NCBI GenBank assembly: GCA_905234985.1
Contig: CAJOJQ010000018.1
Location: forward strand, 1 to 64,000
Length of the DNA stretch: 64,000 bases
Direction of reading: 5' to 3'
DNA from: an uncultured Christensenellaceae bacterium
Lineage (GTDB): Bacteria > Bacillota > Clostridia > Christensenellales > Aristaeellaceae
Positions within the stretch are counted from its first letter, which is position 1. Each line of letters begins with the position of its first letter. The notes under the pieces are model-generated. The model ran no database searches. It was not told the origin of the DNA and was given only the letters and a program-made list of their open reading frames with translations. A program made the translations under genes and the position numbers. This document shows positions 49,224 to 56,975 of the stretch, piece by piece.

Positions 49224-49280
49224 ACGCTCAACCTCCTAAAAAAACATACTTCAATTGCGCGTCCAGGTGACGCTTGCAAC

Positions 49281-49309
49281 ATTATATCCAATTAATTCCC
49301 AAAAGGCAA
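49281..49309 (-). promoter_or_regulatory. Promoter of glnS
   Basis: Minus strand: TTGCCT (49309-49304), a 17-bp spacer, and TATAAT (49286-49281). It places the palindrome cluster upstream of the glnS transcript. Confidence 0.75.
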
Positions 49310-49346
49310 GAGAAAACAGGCGCGAAAGTAAACTATTTCAAGAACC

Positions 49347-49400
49347 CTGGGCGCTCCGCGCGCCCAGACCTGCGGCAGGGGATGATCCCCTGCACCCCAC
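49347..49400. repeat. Two adjacent GC-rich hairpins, diverged copy of the GCACCCC repeat
   Basis: CTGGGCGC/GCGCCCAG (49347-49354 with 49360-49367), then GCAGGGG/CCCCTGC (49375-49381 with 49387-49393) followed by ACCCCACCC. The last part resembles the tails of the repeats at 42822 and 46931. Confidence 0.65.
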
Positions 49401-49467
49401 CCGGCGATCAACAAACGAAAAAAATAAACAATATGCGCCTGTCGCAGGAAGATGCGAAAGATAGAGG

Positions 49468-49591
49468 CTTCTGGCCCTCAGAAAGCCAAGATAATTCCCA
49501 GGGAAAGCTCGCTTTCCCATGGGAATTATTCTTCGGCTTTCCCCGGATGCTTTGCATCCGGGCAGGCGGCTTTCAGCCGCCGGGCCAGAAG
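49468..49591. repeat. Multi-branched palindromic structure M1
   Basis: A 10-bp closing stem (49468-49477 CTTCTGGCCC with 49582-49591) encloses three hairpins. Hairpin 1 is 49481-49541: a 7-bp base, a perfect 10-bp ATAATTCCCA stem, and a perfect 8-bp GGGAAAGC stem. Hairpin 2 is a 9-bp CCCGGATGC stem (49542-49550 with 49554-49562). Hairpin 3 is a 7-bp GGCGGCT stem (49565-49571 with 49575-49581). Together they make a four-way junction. Confidence 0.75.
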
Positions 49592-49659
49592 TATAACGGC
49601 AACAGGCATGACCGTGTTTTCAAGCAGCAGCGGGAAGATGTAATTTTGCCGTATCAAGT

Positions 49660-49794
49660 AATATCCGCAAGGGTGAGGTCAGGGACGAAGCCCTGACATC
49701 CGCCAGTGGCGGATATCATGTCAGGGCTGAGATCAGGCGAAAAGGAGCAATCTCCCCTTGAAGGGGAGTTGCGACTATTGAGCCTGCGGATATT
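49660..49794. repeat. Multi-branched palindromic structure M2 with alternative pairing
   Basis: A 10-bp closing stem AATATCCGCA (49660-49669) with TGCGGATATT (49785-49794). Inside, CCCTGAC (49691-49697) can pair either with GTCAGGG at 49678-49684 or, extended by two bases, with ATGTCAGGG at 49718-49726. ATCCGCC/GGCGGAT (49698-49714) and CTCCCC/GGGGAG (49752-49768) form further hairpins. Confidence 0.7.
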
Positions 49795-49806
49795 CAATCC
49801 CCTGGT

Positions 49807-49840
49807 GGAGGTTTGGAGGCAAAGCCTCCAAGAAACCTCC
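49807..49840 (-). terminator. Hairpin after the permease-GGDEF gene
   Basis: GGAGGTTT/AAACCTCC plus GGAGGC/GCCTCC with an AAA loop, 5 bp beyond the stop. There is no T-run, so it is either a weak terminator or another palindromic repeat. Confidence 0.5.
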
Positions 49841-49844
49841 TTTG

Positions 49845-52800
49845 TTATTTCTTTCCTGATTTCAGAATGTTCTTATTCTCGTACATATTTTGATCGGCGC
49901 GCTCGTACACGGCGGCTACGCAGTCGTCGTGATCGAATTTCGCCATGCCGCAGGCGATCACGATGCCGCCGCCGCGGAGGGCTTTGGCGTTATGATCGTT
50001 CACTTTGCCGATCAATTCTTCGATGCTCAAGTAGTCGCTGCCCTGGGAAACGACCGCGAACTCGTCGCCGCCCACCCGGAAGACGGGGCTGTGCTTAAAG
50101 ATGTTGCAGATGAACTTGCACGCGTCGCGCAGGTACTGGTCGCCCGCCTGGTGGCCTTCGGTATCGTTGACCTTTTTCAGATCGTTCACGTCCAGCACGA
50201 TCACGGCAAATTCCGGCTGGGTCTTTTCAGCGATATGGCGGTTGATTTTTTCCTCCGCTTCCAGGAAAGCGTGCTTGTTCTTGACGCCTGTCAGGGCGTC
50301 GATGTTAGCCAGGCTCTTGGCCTGGGCCAGACGGCGGGCGTATTCCTCCTCCTGCCGTACGGAGGAATCCACGTCGTTGATGCCCACGATCAGGCGAGCA
50401 CCTTCTTTTTCTTCAACCATGGCGGCCTTGATCTGCACATAGTTCAGTTTATCCCCCAGTTTCAGGCGATAGCTCAGGGAGAAGATGCCGCTGCGTTCGA
50501 TGGCCGAAAGCACGCCCTCCCGGGTGAACAGGGAACAGAATCTGCCCACGTCCTCCGGGCAGACGAACTGACCGCTCAAATCGCGCATCACGGTGAAAAA
50601 ATCCTCGCCCTCCTGGGGCAGGCCAAAGCCGTCATCCATCGAAGCCGCGCTGTACTGGCGGTAGCGGCCCGTTTCCGGGGCCACGATAAAGGCGCACATC
50701 AAATCGCCGGACAGGGCGTTCAGGCGGGAGTAAGCGATGCGCTCCTCCTCCATGCGTTCCGCCTCGCGCTGCTGCTTCACCTGCTCGTCCACATCGGACA
50801 CGCCGATCACGATGAACCGGTGGTCGTCCTCCATGTGGGAAACCTTCATGGTCACATAGGTGGGCTTGCCGTTCAGCAATCGGCGGTAGGTCATGATGAA
50901 GGACTTGCCGCGCTCCAGGGCGGCCAGCAGCGTATCCTTGGACATGGCCTGCACAAAGGCCGCCCGGTCATCGGCAAAGATCAATTGATCGGCGCTTTCC
51001 CTGCACTTTTCAAAGAAATCGCTGCCCCGGGATCGCTCGTTCAGCATGCCGTTTTCCGCGCCCGTGGCGTATTCGATGTATTCCTCGGTTTCAAGGTTCA
51101 CATAGAACAGATCGGTATAGCCCCGGGCCAGGGCCTGGGCAATGCGGGTATAAACCAGTCCGGCGCTGCGGGCCTTTTCGTAGGCTTCCTTAGTGGATAC
51201 GTTCTCCTTCTGCATGCGCACCTTGTCCGTGATATCCTCGCACATGCCCAGCAGGCACAGCCGCCCGGTATCGTCCATATATTTCAGCTTGGTGGTCTGG
51301 AACTGCTTCTGATTGCCCGCCGCGTCGGGCACGTCCTCAAAGAATACGTAAGGATGATCCATGGAAAGGGCCATACGGTCGTCCTCCACAAAGTGCCGGG
51401 CCGTTTCCGCGTCAAAAATCTCCGCGTCGGTCAGGCCCACCACGCCCTCCGGGTTCGCCTTATGGGCGTACTCCGCGAAGGCCTGGTTGCAGGCCAGGTA
51501 AGCCCCCGTTTCCGCGTCCTTGGAAAAGCTCATGGCGGGCATATTGTTCAGCAGCGCGGTGATGGACGCTTTCAGCTCGGCGATCTTCCGCGCCGCTTCC
51601 GCCTCCGCCTCCGCCGCTGTCAGCTTTTCCCCAAGCACACGGGTATCCTTATAGTTGTTCAGCATGATGGCCATGGAGATGACGAACAGACCCAAAGATA
51701 CAATGGTATACAGGGTGTTCGTTTTGGTGACCTGATCCGCCTGTTCCTGAAGATAGGTTTCCCGCTCCTCAACGGCGCGCTCTTCCGTATCGTGTTCGGG
51801 ATGGCTCTGGTGATATTCAAAGATGCGCTGCACAGCCGTATCGGCGGCGTTTTCCGTGGCCCTGGAAACCCACATCATGGAGGCGAACAGCATAAGCACC
51901 AGCAGGATCACCCACACGACCATGCGCTGCTGGCCGTAGCTCCGCTGCCGGTCCCGCCGGATAAGCGCCCGGAAATAAACGAGGCCCAGCACCGCCCACA
52001 CGATGAACAGCACGTAGGATTCCGTTTCCATGGCGTGGAAGGGAAGCAGGCCGGGGATCAGCAGCAGCAGCAGAAAGACGCCCATGAGTACAAGGCCCAA
52101 AATGCCGGTATACCGCTCCCGTTTGACGGCGTTATCCCTGGCGTGCTTGTAAACCGCATGGGAGATCATGCCGTAAATCAGGGTCGCGCCCAAGGTGGTC
52201 ACGTCCACGATCCAGCCGATGGCGGTGCGGCCCAAGAAGGGGATCAGCACGGAAAGCGCCACAATGGCGTAAATGGCGTTTTGGGGAATGCCGCGATCGT
52301 TGAGCTTCGCCAGGGGCTTGGGCGCTTCGCCCTCCCGGCCCGCCGCGTACAGCAGGCGGCTCACCGCCAGCATGTTGCCGATGAGGCTAGTCAAAATCAC
52401 GCCGAACAGGGCCAGCATCAGCACAGTCACGCCCGCCTGCCCCAAATAATGGTCGGCGGCGTAGAACGCGGGCACGGCTTTAACGCCTTCCAGGTTGCCC
52501 ATATCCTGAATGTAGGCGAGCCAGCTTTCGTATTCGGGAGGATAAGCGGAAACGGAGAGCAGGGAAACGAACAAATACAGCAGGGTGGTGATCACCACGG
52601 ACCAAATCAAAATCCGGCGCACCCGTTTCACCGGGAAATCGTATTCCTCGGAAAAATGGGATACGTTTTCAAACCCGATGAACGCCCAGGGCGAAATGGC
52701 GGCGATGCGCACGATCTGAGCAAAGGCGCTGGAGCCTTCGTTATACAGGGGGGAATAGCTGAACGCGCTTTCATGCCGGAAAAGGGCGATGAGGGCGCAG

Positions 52801-53351
52801 ACGGTAAAGCCTAAGGTAAACACCCCGGCGGCAGCCACCATGATGCGGTTGGGCAAACGGGAGGAGCGGGAACACAGCAGGCCGATGAGCGCCACCGCGC
52901 AGATGGAAAGCAGCGCCTCCCCGAACCACACTTCATAGCCGAAAATGCGGTAATGGAAACCGAAGTGGAAGGCGCCGCCTAAGAAAAACCGGGCGAACAG
53001 CGGCAGGGAGGTGATGTTGGCCCACAGAATCGCCAAATACGTCAGCAGCACGAACCAGGCCGCCAGAAATCCCAGATCCTTTCCCCCGACGCGCTTTTCA
53101 AAGGTGTAAATGCCGCCCGCGTCCTGCGAATTGCGGATCATATACTGCAAATTCCACGTGATCACCAAAATGACCGCCATGCCCAGTAGCATGCCGAAGG
53201 CCGTGCCCAGCACGCCGGATTTTTGCAGATACGTGTTGCAGGTGACGATGAAGGACCCCCAGCCGATGCTGGTGCCGATGGAAAAAGCCCATATGCCCAG
53301 CGGCGTAAAGCCGGGACGAAGGGCCTGCTGTTCTTTAGGATTTTGGCTCAT
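49845..53351 (-). CDS. Amino-acid permease fused to PAS domains and a GGDEF diguanylate cyclase
   Basis: 1168 residues. Residues 10-465 form a complete APC-superfamily permease with about 12 membrane segments (FTPLGIWAFSIGTSIGWGSF; ISPWAFIGFENVSHFSEEYD). A further pair of segments (about 477-496 and 547-564) encloses a polar external loop. A helix (575-600) leads into a PAS domain (about 596-710), two PAS-like domains (740-860, 885-1000) and a GGDEF domain (1010-1165). The GGDEF signature is intact at 1094-1098 (RVGGDEFAV), so it should make cyclic di-GMP. No RxxD inhibitory site precedes it. The permease may act as the sensor, transporter or both. Next to the EAL protein upstream. Confidence 0.9.
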   Translation of the reverse strand: MSQNPKEQQALRPGFTPLGIWAFSIGTSIGWGSFIVTCNTYLQKSGVLGTAFGMLLGMAVILVITWNLQYMIRNSQDAGGIYTFEKRVGGKDLGFLAAWFVLLTYLAILWANITSLPLFARFFLGGAFHFGFHYRIFGYEVWFGEALLSICAVALIGLLCSRSSRLPNRIMVAAAGVFTLGFTVCALIALFRHESAFSYSPLYNEGSSAFAQIVRIAAISPWAFIGFENVSHFSEEYDFPVKRVRRILIWSVVITTLLYLFVSLLSVSAYPPEYESWLAYIQDMGNLEGVKAVPAFYAADHYLGQAGVTVLMLALFGVILTSLIGNMLAVSRLLYAAGREGEAPKPLAKLNDRGIPQNAIYAIVALSVLIPFLGRTAIGWIVDVTTLGATLIYGMISHAVYKHARDNAVKRERYTGILGLVLMGVFLLLLLIPGLLPFHAMETESYVLFIVWAVLGLVYFRALIRRDRQRSYGQQRMVVWVILLVLMLFASMMWVSRATENAADTAVQRIFEYHQSHPEHDTEERAVEERETYLQEQADQVTKTNTLYTIVSLGLFVISMAIMLNNYKDTRVLGEKLTAAEAEAEAARKIAELKASITALLNNMPAMSFSKDAETGAYLACNQAFAEYAHKANPEGVVGLTDAEIFDAETARHFVEDDRMALSMDHPYVFFEDVPDAAGNQKQFQTTKLKYMDDTGRLCLLGMCEDITDKVRMQKENVSTKEAYEKARSAGLVYTRIAQALARGYTDLFYVNLETEEYIEYATGAENGMLNERSRGSDFFEKCRESADQLIFADDRAAFVQAMSKDTLLAALERGKSFIMTYRRLLNGKPTYVTMKVSHMEDDHRFIVIGVSDVDEQVKQQREAERMEEERIAYSRLNALSGDLMCAFIVAPETGRYRQYSAASMDDGFGLPQEGEDFFTVMRDLSGQFVCPEDVGRFCSLFTREGVLSAIERSGIFSLSYRLKLGDKLNYVQIKAAMVEEKEGARLIVGINDVDSSVRQEEEYARRLAQAKSLANIDALTGVKNKHAFLEAEEKINRHIAEKTQPEFAVIVLDVNDLKKVNDTEGHQAGDQYLRDACKFICNIFKHSPVFRVGGDEFAVVSQGSDYLSIEELIGKVNDHNAKALRGGGIVIACGMAKFDHDDCVAAVYERADQNMYENKNILKSGKK

Positions 53352-53359
53352 CGTTTCTA

Positions 53360-53368
53360 CCCCCCCCC
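53360..53368 (-). promoter_or_regulatory. G9 tract at the ribosome binding site of the permease-GGDEF gene
   Basis: Nine consecutive G on the coding strand, ending 8 nt before the ATG, provide the only Shine-Dalgarno-like sequence. Next to it is the palindrome AAAAAATTTTTT (53369-53380). Confidence 0.6.
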
Positions 53369-53431
53369 AAAAAATTTTTTGGCGTTCTCAAGAGGGATTT
53401 TTTGCGTCCATCAACGGGTGTTTTTGATCAG

Positions 53432-53556
53432 AAAGTGAAAAGTGGAGAGTGAAAAGTGGAAATCTAAATAGCCGTGATAACTGCCGTCAGACAGGCGCTG
53501 ACAATTCAAATTTTCACTTTCCACTTTTCACTTTTCACTTTTTTCGTCCTCATTCC
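53432..53556. repeat. Heptamer-arm hairpin element F (AGTGAAA class)
   Basis: The left arm (53432-53463) is AGTGAAA, AGTGGAG, AGTGAAA, AGTGGAA. The right arm (53508-53543) is made of TTTCACT and TTCCACT units. The loop is about 44 nt. A further pair of 7-mers, AATGAGG on the minus strand, lies between the right arm and the stop of the EAL gene and contains that stop (TGA). Confidence 0.85.
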
Positions 53557-56463
53557 TCATTCGCTTAACGGCTGCGTGTTCCGGATAAACAGGTTTTCAA
53601 AGTCCGCGGCATGGAGCGGGCGGGAGAAGTAATAGCCCTGCACGATGGCGCAGCCTAACTTTTTGAGCAGCTGCATTTGCGTTTCGGTTTCCACGCCCTC
53701 GGCCACCACGGGGATTTTCAGTTTGTTGGCGATGCCGATGATCAGCGACACGAGCTGCACGTCCTTTTCGTCATGCTCGATATTCTGGATAAAGGCTTTA
53801 TCCATTTTCAGCACGTCGATGGGCATGGCGGACAGCATGTTCAGGGAGGAATAGCCGGTGCCGAAATCGTCCATTTCCACCACGTAGCCCTTTTTGCGCA
53901 GCCCCTCCACCACCTGGATCACCTGCTCCGCGTTTTCGGTATAGGCGGATTCGGTCACTTCCAGCTTGAGGTCGCTGTGGTTCAGGCCGTTCAGGATCAG
54001 AATTTTGTCCAGCGTTTGTTCCAGGGCGGGGTCGAACACGTCCACCCGTGACAGGTTCACCGAAACGGGGATCGTTACGCCGTACTGCTCCTGCCAACGC
54101 ATGACCTGCCGGGCCGCCTCGCCCCACACGTATTTATCCACTTCGCTGATCTTTCCGTTCCTCTCAAACAGGGGAATGAATTCGTCCGGGGCGATCATGC
54201 CCAATTCGGGATGACGCCACCGCACCAGCGCCTCCGCGCTGACCAGCTTGGGCGGATTGACCTGAATATCGTATTTAGGCTGATAATAGACCTCAAACTC
54301 GTAGCCGTTCAGCGCCCGCTTTAAATCGTTCACCAGCCGCTGTTCGTGCATTTCGCGCTGTCGGATCTTTTCGTCAAACACGATCAGATGCTCTTTATAG
54401 TGGCCCCTGGCCATGCTGCACGCCGTGCGGGCCATATCGAACTGCTGAACGGGGTCCGTTTTTCCCTGCCACGGCATCACGCCCATGCGGAGCTGGATAT
54501 TGGCGTTGGGGGCCAATTCGTCCAGCTTTTGCTGGAGGCGGTCAAAAATGCGGGTATATTCCTCCTGGTGGCGGCAGTAGATATCGAACCGATCCGCCTC
54601 GAACCTGCCCGCGATGCCCCCTGTTTCTTTTGAAACAGCATTGATCTCTCTGCCCAGCAAACGGAGCACCTGATCGCCGAAATCCCGCCCGTTCAGGGCG
54701 TTGATGGAATGGAACTGCTCAATATTCAGCACGATGGCGTCCATGGGCGTATCCGGATGCTCGCGGAACATGCGGCCGGCGTATTGGAAGAAAAAGCCGC
54801 GGTTGTACAGGCCGGTCATTTCGTCGGTTTCCGTGGCGGAAATCAGTTTTTTGGCCTTCCGAACCGCCCGCATGTTCTGGATCAGCAAGAACAGGATCAC
54901 CAGCACCACCACGAACACAATGCTCATCACGGTGGAAAGGTTGTCCACGATCACGTCCGTGAAGGACAGCTTGGAATCCTCGGTGATGTAGTAGGTCAGG
55001 GCGGAATTGATGGCGGAATCCGGCACCAGCTCCACGGTTTTCGTCAGGATGGAAAACAGCTCCGTCTGCCCCTTGCGGATGGCGAAGCAGTAATCCATGC
55101 CCACGCCGGTGGACAGATTGGTGAGGCGGTAGCGTTCGCACTGCCGGGCAATGTTGTTGTAGCGGTAATTGCTCACCAGCACGCAGTCCGCCACGCCCTC
55201 GGCCACGGCCTTCAGGCATTCGTCGGTGTTGGCGTAATACACCTTCCGCCAGCCGGGAAAATGCTCAGCCAGGAAAGCGTCATAATTGGGATTGCCCTGA
55301 TTGACCGCCACGATCACATGATCCCGCTTGCGGAAGATGCTCTGATCCGACAGGCGCACCACCGCGTATACCTCCGAATTGACCACGGGGGGCGAAATGA
55401 CCGCGCCCAGCTGTTCCCCGTCGTAGCCGCTTAGGTTGGCCGGGAACACGCAGTCCACTTCCCCGCGCCTTAAGGCCTCCATGGCGGCGGAGGCGGTGGG
55501 ATAGCAGACGGCCTCAAAATTCAATTGTACGTTGGCGATGCAGGTGGAGGCGTATTTCAAATAATCCTTGATAGCCCCGGTCAGCTCGCCCGTTTCCTGA
55601 TCCCGGGCGCAGAAGGCCAAATAATTGTCCTGATAACCCACCCGGATGGCGCCGTGCAGGGAAAGCCAATTGACCTCGTTGTTTGTGAGGAACGCGTTGG
55701 CCCCCGACCGCCGGATAAACCGTTCGTACAGCTGCTGATTGTAGTAGCGGTTTTCCTCCTGAATGCGGCTCATGCCCATATTCAGGTCGGCCAAAAGGTC
55801 GGGGCGGGTTTTGCTCACGGCGAAATAGAAATCGGAGGAACCCACCTTGCACACCGGCACCGCCCGGGAGGGATCCACAAAGGAATCCACCGTCACGTAA
55901 GCGTCCAGCTCGCCGCTTTCCATCATTTGCAGCGATTCGTCCTCGGAGCATACCACCTCGACCAGCTCCGCCTGGATGCCGTTGGCCTGCGCCCAGTCCC
56001 GGAAGAAATCAACCTGGATGCTGCTCTTGTTCGCGCCGATCTTTTTCCCGTTCAGGGAGGAAGGGACCCCCGGCGTGATGCCTTCCTTGCCGGGCGCGAT
56101 GAACACATAGTATTCCTCCGTTCCCATGGGCAGGTCGGGGAAAAACATCAGCTCCGCCCGCTCCGGGGTGTAGGAAACGTCGCTCATCATGTCGATATCG
56201 CCCCGGATGAGCATCTGCATCAGCTCCGCCCAGCTGCCGTGTACGTACTCGTAGCTCCAGCCGGTATAGGCGGACAGCTTCAGCTGATACTCATAGGCGT
56301 AGCCTGTGCGGCGGCCGGACTGGTCCATCATGTTGTAGGAGGATTCGTACCACCCTACCCGGACCGCCTTTGTTTCCTCCGCCGCCGCCGAGACGCCTGC
56401 GAAGCAACATACCATAATCAGCGCGAGCAAAACGCACTTTAGCCGCGTTGACATTTTTTTCAT
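53557..56463 (-). CDS. Cyclic di-GMP phosphodiesterase with two periplasmic solute-binding domains and degenerate GGDEF
   Basis: 968 residues. A signal peptide/anchor ends VSAAAEE. Two SBP_bac_3 amino-acid-binding domains lie at about 30-255 and 265-485. A membrane segment (about 505-525) leads to a GGDEF domain whose signature is EADRF (622-626), so it is not a cyclase. The EAL domain has all key residues: SAEALVRW (EAL 744-746), NLS, EVTES, DDFGTGYSS, KMDK, EGVET, QGYYF. It should cleave cyclic di-GMP in response to an external ligand, probably an amino acid. The start at 56463 follows AGGAG. The permease-GGDEF gene lies 205 bp downstream. Confidence 0.92.
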   Translation of the reverse strand: MKKMSTRLKCVLLALIMVCCFAGVSAAAEETKAVRVGWYESSYNMMDQSGRRTGYAYEYQLKLSAYTGWSYEYVHGSWAELMQMLIRGDIDMMSDVSYTPERAELMFFPDLPMGTEEYYVFIAPGKEGITPGVPSSLNGKKIGANKSSIQVDFFRDWAQANGIQAELVEVVCSEDESLQMMESGELDAYVTVDSFVDPSRAVPVCKVGSSDFYFAVSKTRPDLLADLNMGMSRIQEENRYYNQQLYERFIRRSGANAFLTNNEVNWLSLHGAIRVGYQDNYLAFCARDQETGELTGAIKDYLKYASTCIANVQLNFEAVCYPTASAAMEALRRGEVDCVFPANLSGYDGEQLGAVISPPVVNSEVYAVVRLSDQSIFRKRDHVIVAVNQGNPNYDAFLAEHFPGWRKVYYANTDECLKAVAEGVADCVLVSNYRYNNIARQCERYRLTNLSTGVGMDYCFAIRKGQTELFSILTKTVELVPDSAINSALTYYITEDSKLSFTDVIVDNLSTVMSIVFVVVLVILFLLIQNMRAVRKAKKLISATETDEMTGLYNRGFFFQYAGRMFREHPDTPMDAIVLNIEQFHSINALNGRDFGDQVLRLLGREINAVSKETGGIAGRFEADRFDIYCRHQEEYTRIFDRLQQKLDELAPNANIQLRMGVMPWQGKTDPVQQFDMARTACSMARGHYKEHLIVFDEKIRQREMHEQRLVNDLKRALNGYEFEVYYQPKYDIQVNPPKLVSAEALVRWRHPELGMIAPDEFIPLFERNGKISEVDKYVWGEAARQVMRWQEQYGVTIPVSVNLSRVDVFDPALEQTLDKILILNGLNHSDLKLEVTESAYTENAEQVIQVVEGLRKKGYVVEMDDFGTGYSSLNMLSAMPIDVLKMDKAFIQNIEHDEKDVQLVSLIIGIANKLKIPVVAEGVETETQMQLLKKLGCAIVQGYYFSRPLHAADFENLFIRNTQPLSE

Positions 56464-56550
56464 ATTATGTATCACTCCTGACCGCACGGAATTCTTCCGG
56501 GCAAGGATGCTTGGAAATTATATCCTGCGTGTGTAAACCATGACGCATAC

Positions 56551-56579
56551 ATTATAGCGGAAAACAGCGCATTACACAA
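56551..56579 (-). promoter_or_regulatory. Promoter of the EAL phosphodiesterase gene
   Basis: Minus strand: TTGTGT (56579-56574), a 17-bp spacer, and TATAAT (56556-56551). Confidence 0.72.
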
Positions 56580-56681
56580 GAAGTTTTTGCAATTTCCGCG
56601 AAAGAAAATGCTGGCAAATGATGGATTGACAACGCTTCGGCGGCGGAAGTGTTCTGAAATTGTATTTACCCGCCGCGTTTA

Positions 56682-56710
56682 TTGACATCCGATCAAGCGG
56701 TGATTATAAT
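56682..56710 (+). promoter_or_regulatory. Consensus promoter of ABC operon 1
   Basis: A perfect TTGACA (56682-56687), a 17-bp spacer and TATAAT (56705-56710). It gives a leader of about 260 nt before the binding-protein gene. Confidence 0.85.
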
Positions 56711-56747
56711 GGGTCGCGTGATTTGGAAGAAAGGCGGTGGGTACGGC

Positions 56748-56891
56748 ATGAAGCAGACTTTCGTTCGGCAGTCCTGTACCCCGCGTGCCGCCGTGTGCGG
56801 TATGTCTTCTTTCTTTGCCTTTAACAGCGCGGCGCGATTTACCGACGGCCTGCGCTTTTTCTTTTATTTTTTTTCCCACCCGCGTCTGTGA
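56748..56891 (+). CDS. Candidate phenylalanine-rich leader peptide
   Basis: A 47-codon frame inside the operon leader: ATG 56748, TGA 56889. It carries ten Phe and one Tyr, clustered as SSFFAF and RFFFYFF, the second run directly before the stop. This is the layout of pheL-type attenuation. A weak Shine-Dalgarno-like GGCGGTGGG precedes the ATG. Part of the Phe run overlaps a T-rich stretch that follows a possible hairpin, so it may instead be the tail of a terminator. Confidence 0.4.
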   Translation: MKQTFVRQSCTPRAAVCGMSSFFAFNSAARFTDGLRFFFYFFSHPRL

Positions 56892-56918
56892 GAGATACGC
56901 CTGCGTTCATGAAGGCGG

Positions 56919-56949
56919 CTCTTTCAGAGGAAGGGGCCGCCTTTTTGAT
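56919..56949 (+). terminator. Terminator hairpin in the leader of ABC operon 1
   Basis: AAGGCGGC pairs with GCCGCCTT and is followed by TTTT, between the leader peptide and the binding-protein gene. It is in the position of an attenuator. A GCCGCC at about 56789 could compete for its left arm. Confidence 0.7.
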
Positions 56950-56975
56950 AAATATTTTTTAGGAGGAAAACTATC

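Noticed and set aside
49224-49844. T-box or riboswitch leader for glnS
   Set aside because: No T-box core was found, and a good promoter at 49281-49309 places the palindromes outside the glnS transcript.
49890-52814. A 974-codon plus-strand frame opposite the permease-GGDEF gene
   Set aside because: Antisense to conserved membrane and GGDEF sequence, rich in His, Gln and Gly, with no domain. Its length follows from codon bias.
56682-56747. Longer start of the leader frame, from 56682
   Set aside because: It would begin inside the -35 box of the promoter. Only the part from ATG 56748 can be translated from this transcript.
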